Source of the DNA: Pseudomonadota bacterium
GTDB lineage: Bacteria; Pseudomonadota; Gammaproteobacteria; Burkholderiales; Thiobacillaceae
DNA length: 10,350 nucleotides
Assembly: GCA_021821425.1 (NCBI GenBank)
Contig: JAKACL010000085.1
Coordinates: 1 to 10,350 of the forward strand
Direction of reading: 5' to 3'
Shown here in pieces: positions 8,699-10,350 of the stretch. Under the pieces are notes generated by a model. The model had not been told where the DNA came from and searched no databases. It saw nothing but the letters and a program-made list of their open reading frames with translations. Position numbers and translations under genes: made by a program. Numbering within the stretch: position 1 is the first letter of the stretch; every line of letters begins with the position of its first letter.

Positions 8699-10009
8699 AT
8701 GCAGCTCAAGCCCCTGATTCTCGCCCTGGCCCTGGCGCTGACCCCCGCTGCCCACGCCGCCAACCTGACCGACGTCTACCGCGACGCGCTGGCCTACGAC
8801 GCGCAATTCGCCGCCGCCCGCGCCGCATACGAAGCCGGCAAGGAAAAAGCGGTGCAGGGCCGCGCCGGGCTGCTGCCCAACGTCAACCTGGGCGCCAACG
8901 TGCGCTACAACAGCGTCGACTCCAGCCTGCCCGGCGGCGACGCCGATTTCGATTCCAACGGCCTCACGCTCACCGGCGTGCAGCCGATCTTTCGCAAGCA
9001 GAATTCGGTGCTGTACGCGCAGGCCAAGGAACAGGTGAAGATTGCAGAAATGCAGTTGAAGGTGGCCGAGCAGGAGCTGATCCTGCGGGTGGCGCAGGCC
9101 TACTTCGACGTGCTGGAATCGCAGGACAACATCGCCTTCATCAACGCGCAGAAGGCCTCGATCACCGAACAGCTGGCCGCCGCCAAACGCAACTTCGAAG
9201 TCGGCACCGCCACCATCACCGACACCCACGAAGCGCAGGCGCGCTTCGACCTCGCCCTCGCGCAGGAAATCGCCGAACAGAACAGCCTCAACATCCGTCT
9301 GCGCGCACTGGAAAAACTCATCGGCAAGCCGGCCGGCGCGCTCGACAGTCTGGTCGACAATAAACTGCTGCAGATTGAAACCGGCACACTTGACGAATGG
9401 GCCGCGCGCGCCGCCGACAGCAACCTGCAGGCCGAAATCCAGCGCATCGCCAAGACCATCGCCGACCAGGAAGTCGAGCGCAACCGCGCCGGCCATTATC
9501 CGACGCTGGATGCGGTGGCCGGCTACACCGTCAACAACAACCAGAATTTCGGCGCCCAGCAGGTCGACACCCGCACCGCCAGCGTCGGCGTCGAGCTCAA
9601 CCTGCCGATCTACCAGGGCGGGCTGACCAGCTCGCGCGTGCGCGAAGCCGTCGCCAACCAGGAAAAGGCGCGCCAGGATCTGGAGTTCGCCACCCGCGAA
9701 GCCAGCCTGCAGGCCCGCCAGGCCTGGCTCAACGTCAACAGCGGCGTCGCCCGCGTGCGCGCGCTGGAGCAGGCGCTGATTTCCACCCAGGCGCAGCTCG
9801 ACTCGACCAAGCTCGGTCTCGATGTGGGCGTGCGCACCAACCTCGACGTGCTCGACGCCGAGCAGCAGGTGCTGTCCGCCCGCCGCGACCTGGCCGGCGC
9901 GCGCTATGCCTACCTGCTGTCTGCGCTGGCGCTCAAGGCCGCCGTCGGCGCCCTCAGCCCGGCCGATCTGGCCGAGCTCGACCAGCACCTGAGACCGGTT
10001 CCGCAGTGA
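8699..10009 (+). CDS. tolC: TolC-family outer membrane channel protein
   Basis: Outer-membrane efflux/type I secretion duct, 436 aa, working as a trimer with inner-membrane pumps and periplasmic adaptors. Signal peptide 1-20 (MQLKPLILALALALTPAAHA), then mature NLTDVYRDALAYDAQFAAARA, the classic TolC/OEP beginning. There are two OEP repeats (about 22-215 and 230-420), each with long Ala/Gln/Glu-rich helices; strand-like segments occur at LPNVNLGANVRYNS and YPTLDAVAGYTVNN, and the second half has LNLPIYQGGLTSSRVREA and GVRTNLDVLDAEQQVLSARRDLAGARYAYLLS, strongly family-typical. The length is near E. coli TolC after processing. The ribosome site is weak (AGAACTGGA region), consistent with translation coupled to the rhodanese 24 bp upstream. 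No pump or adaptor gene is nearby, so which exporter it serves is unknown. It converges with waaA. Confidence 0.95.
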   Translation: MQLKPLILALALALTPAAHAANLTDVYRDALAYDAQFAAARAAYEAGKEKAVQGRAGLLPNVNLGANVRYNSVDSSLPGGDADFDSNGLTLTGVQPIFRKQNSVLYAQAKEQVKIAEMQLKVAEQELILRVAQAYFDVLESQDNIAFINAQKASITEQLAAAKRNFEVGTATITDTHEAQARFDLALAQEIAEQNSLNIRLRALEKLIGKPAGALDSLVDNKLLQIETGTLDEWAARAADSNLQAEIQRIAKTIADQEVERNRAGHYPTLDAVAGYTVNNNQNFGAQQVDTRTASVGVELNLPIYQGGLTSSRVREAVANQEKARQDLEFATREASLQARQAWLNVNSGVARVRALEQALISTQAQLDSTKLGLDVGVRTNLDVLDAEQQVLSARRDLAGARYAYLLSALALKAAVGALSPADLAELDQHLRPVPQ

Positions 10010-10027
10010 GCATGCGCCGGGCGGGCA

Positions 10028-10048
10028 CCCGTTAAAGACTTAAACGGG
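10028..10048. repeat. Short dyad downstream of tolC
   Basis: A 21-bp near-perfect palindrome: cccgtt at the left and aacggg at the right around an aaagactta core with one mismatch pair. It begins 19 bases after the tolC stop. No T-run follows, so a classical terminator is not supported; it could be a protein site or a weak hairpin. Confidence 0.4.
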
Positions 10049-10079
10049 GATTGTCCAATAGGGCAGGCGAGGCAGCCTG

Positions 10080-10166
10080 GTAGGGTGGGCGCAGCCCACG
10101 CGGAACGTGGCTTGCGTAGTCGTGGCGGCTGACGGGGTGCGTTGTGGTGGGTTGCACCCACCCTAC
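10080..10166. repeat. 87-bp palindromic REP/MITE-like element between tolC and waaA
   Basis: Terminal inverted repeats: 10080-10099 starts gtagggtggg and 10147-10166 ends cccaccctac; the 20-bp arms agree at 18 of 20 positions. Each arm is itself a small hairpin (gggc-gca-gccc, and gggt-tgca-accc), and a third lies inside (ccacg-cggaa-cgtgg, 10096-10110). There is no coding capacity. The form resembles the interspersed GTAGGGTGGG-type palindromes common between genes in proteobacterial genomes; whether it is multicopy in this genome cannot be seen here. It lies between two convergent genes, where such elements commonly sit and may help end transcription. Confidence 0.75.
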
Positions 10167-10176
10167 GCGCCGCTAA

Positions 10177-10350
10177 TCAGCCAATGGACAATCTCGGATA
10201 AAGCAGCGCCGACACCAGCGCCTCTACCCGCGCCGCCGCGCCGCGATGGCGCGCGGCGAAAGCCAGTCCGGCCTCGCCCATGCGTGCGCGTGCCGGCGCA
10301 TCGCCCAGCAGCTTCAGCGCATTTTCAAGCAGGTCGGCGGCGTCGAACTG
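10177..10350 (-). CDS. waaA: 3-deoxy-D-manno-octulosonic acid transferase, C-terminal end (window-truncated)
   Basis: Last 57 codons of a minus-strand gene entering from the right edge, with stop at 10179-10177. The peptide runs QFDAADLLENALKLLGDAPA, then RARMGEAGLAFAARHRGAAA and RVEALVSALLYPRLSIG. The D-A-x-x-L pattern, MGEAGLAF and the HRGA-x-x-R motif are typical of the end of KDO transferase WaaA/KdtA, a GT-B glycosyltransferase that adds KDO to lipid IVA at the inner membrane. Other GT-B transferases have similar tails, so the call rests on HRGA and the neighbourhood, since waaA beside tolC is common in betaproteobacteria. The start and catalytic part are outside the window. It converges on tolC. 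Confidence 0.75.
   Translation of the reverse strand, partial: QFDAADLLENALKLLGDAPARARMGEAGLAFAARHRGAAARVEALVSALLYPRLSIG

Noticed and set aside
8309..9988. Long minus-strand open frame (559 codons) opposite tolC
   Set aside because: Antisense to a clear TolC-family gene; Gly/Val/Leu/Gln-rich mirror composition and no ribosome site.

Overview
The window is a GC-rich proteobacterial chromosome segment, dense in genes and made of housekeeping and regulatory functions. The RegBA redox two-component pair, the pcm-like / rhodanese / tolC / waaA order and the codon use point to a betaproteobacterium, perhaps a Thiobacillus-like lineage. That placement is inference from gene content, not a database result. 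I see no phage, integrase, transposase, CRISPR array, rRNA or tRNA, and no anonymous gene cluster that would suggest a new defence or biosynthetic system.

Layout. Positions 1-1313 (+) hold the 3' part of a RegB-type redox sensor kinase (N-terminal membrane half outside the window) overlapping by 4 bases with its response regulator RegA. Positions 1416-2717 (+) encode a secreted GlpQ-like glycerophosphodiester phosphodiesterase, followed by a clear rho-independent terminator (2771-2795). Three minus-strand genes follow: uppP (2809-3639), a 7TMR-DISM/GGDEF diguanylate cyclase (3735-5450) and thiC (5492-7453). The thiC leader (about 7466-7610) carries a TPP riboswitch whose downstream part has four mutually complementary arms, suited to a two-state switch. 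From the same intergenic region, the plus-strand run 7690-10009 encodes a PCMT-family methyltransferase, a single-domain rhodanese and a TolC-family outer-membrane channel, closely spaced and probably one operon. The end of waaA (KDO transferase) converges on tolC from the right edge. The 167-bp gap between them holds an 87-bp palindromic repeat with 20-bp terminal inverted repeats.

How the genes fit together. Several products act on the envelope or its precursors: UppP recycles the undecaprenyl carrier, WaaA adds KDO to lipid A, TolC forms an outer-membrane exit duct, and the phosphodiesterase degrades deacylated phospholipids in the periplasm. RegBA links redox state to transcription, the cyclase makes c-di-GMP, and thiC makes the thiamine pyrimidine under TPP feedback. 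No gap over 300 bases lacks a gene. The items most worth checking are the riboswitch expression platform, the divergent substrate motif of the PCMT-like protein, a calcium-site-like motif in the phosphodiesterase, and the palindromic repeat, whose interior shares an exact 19-bp word with uppP.
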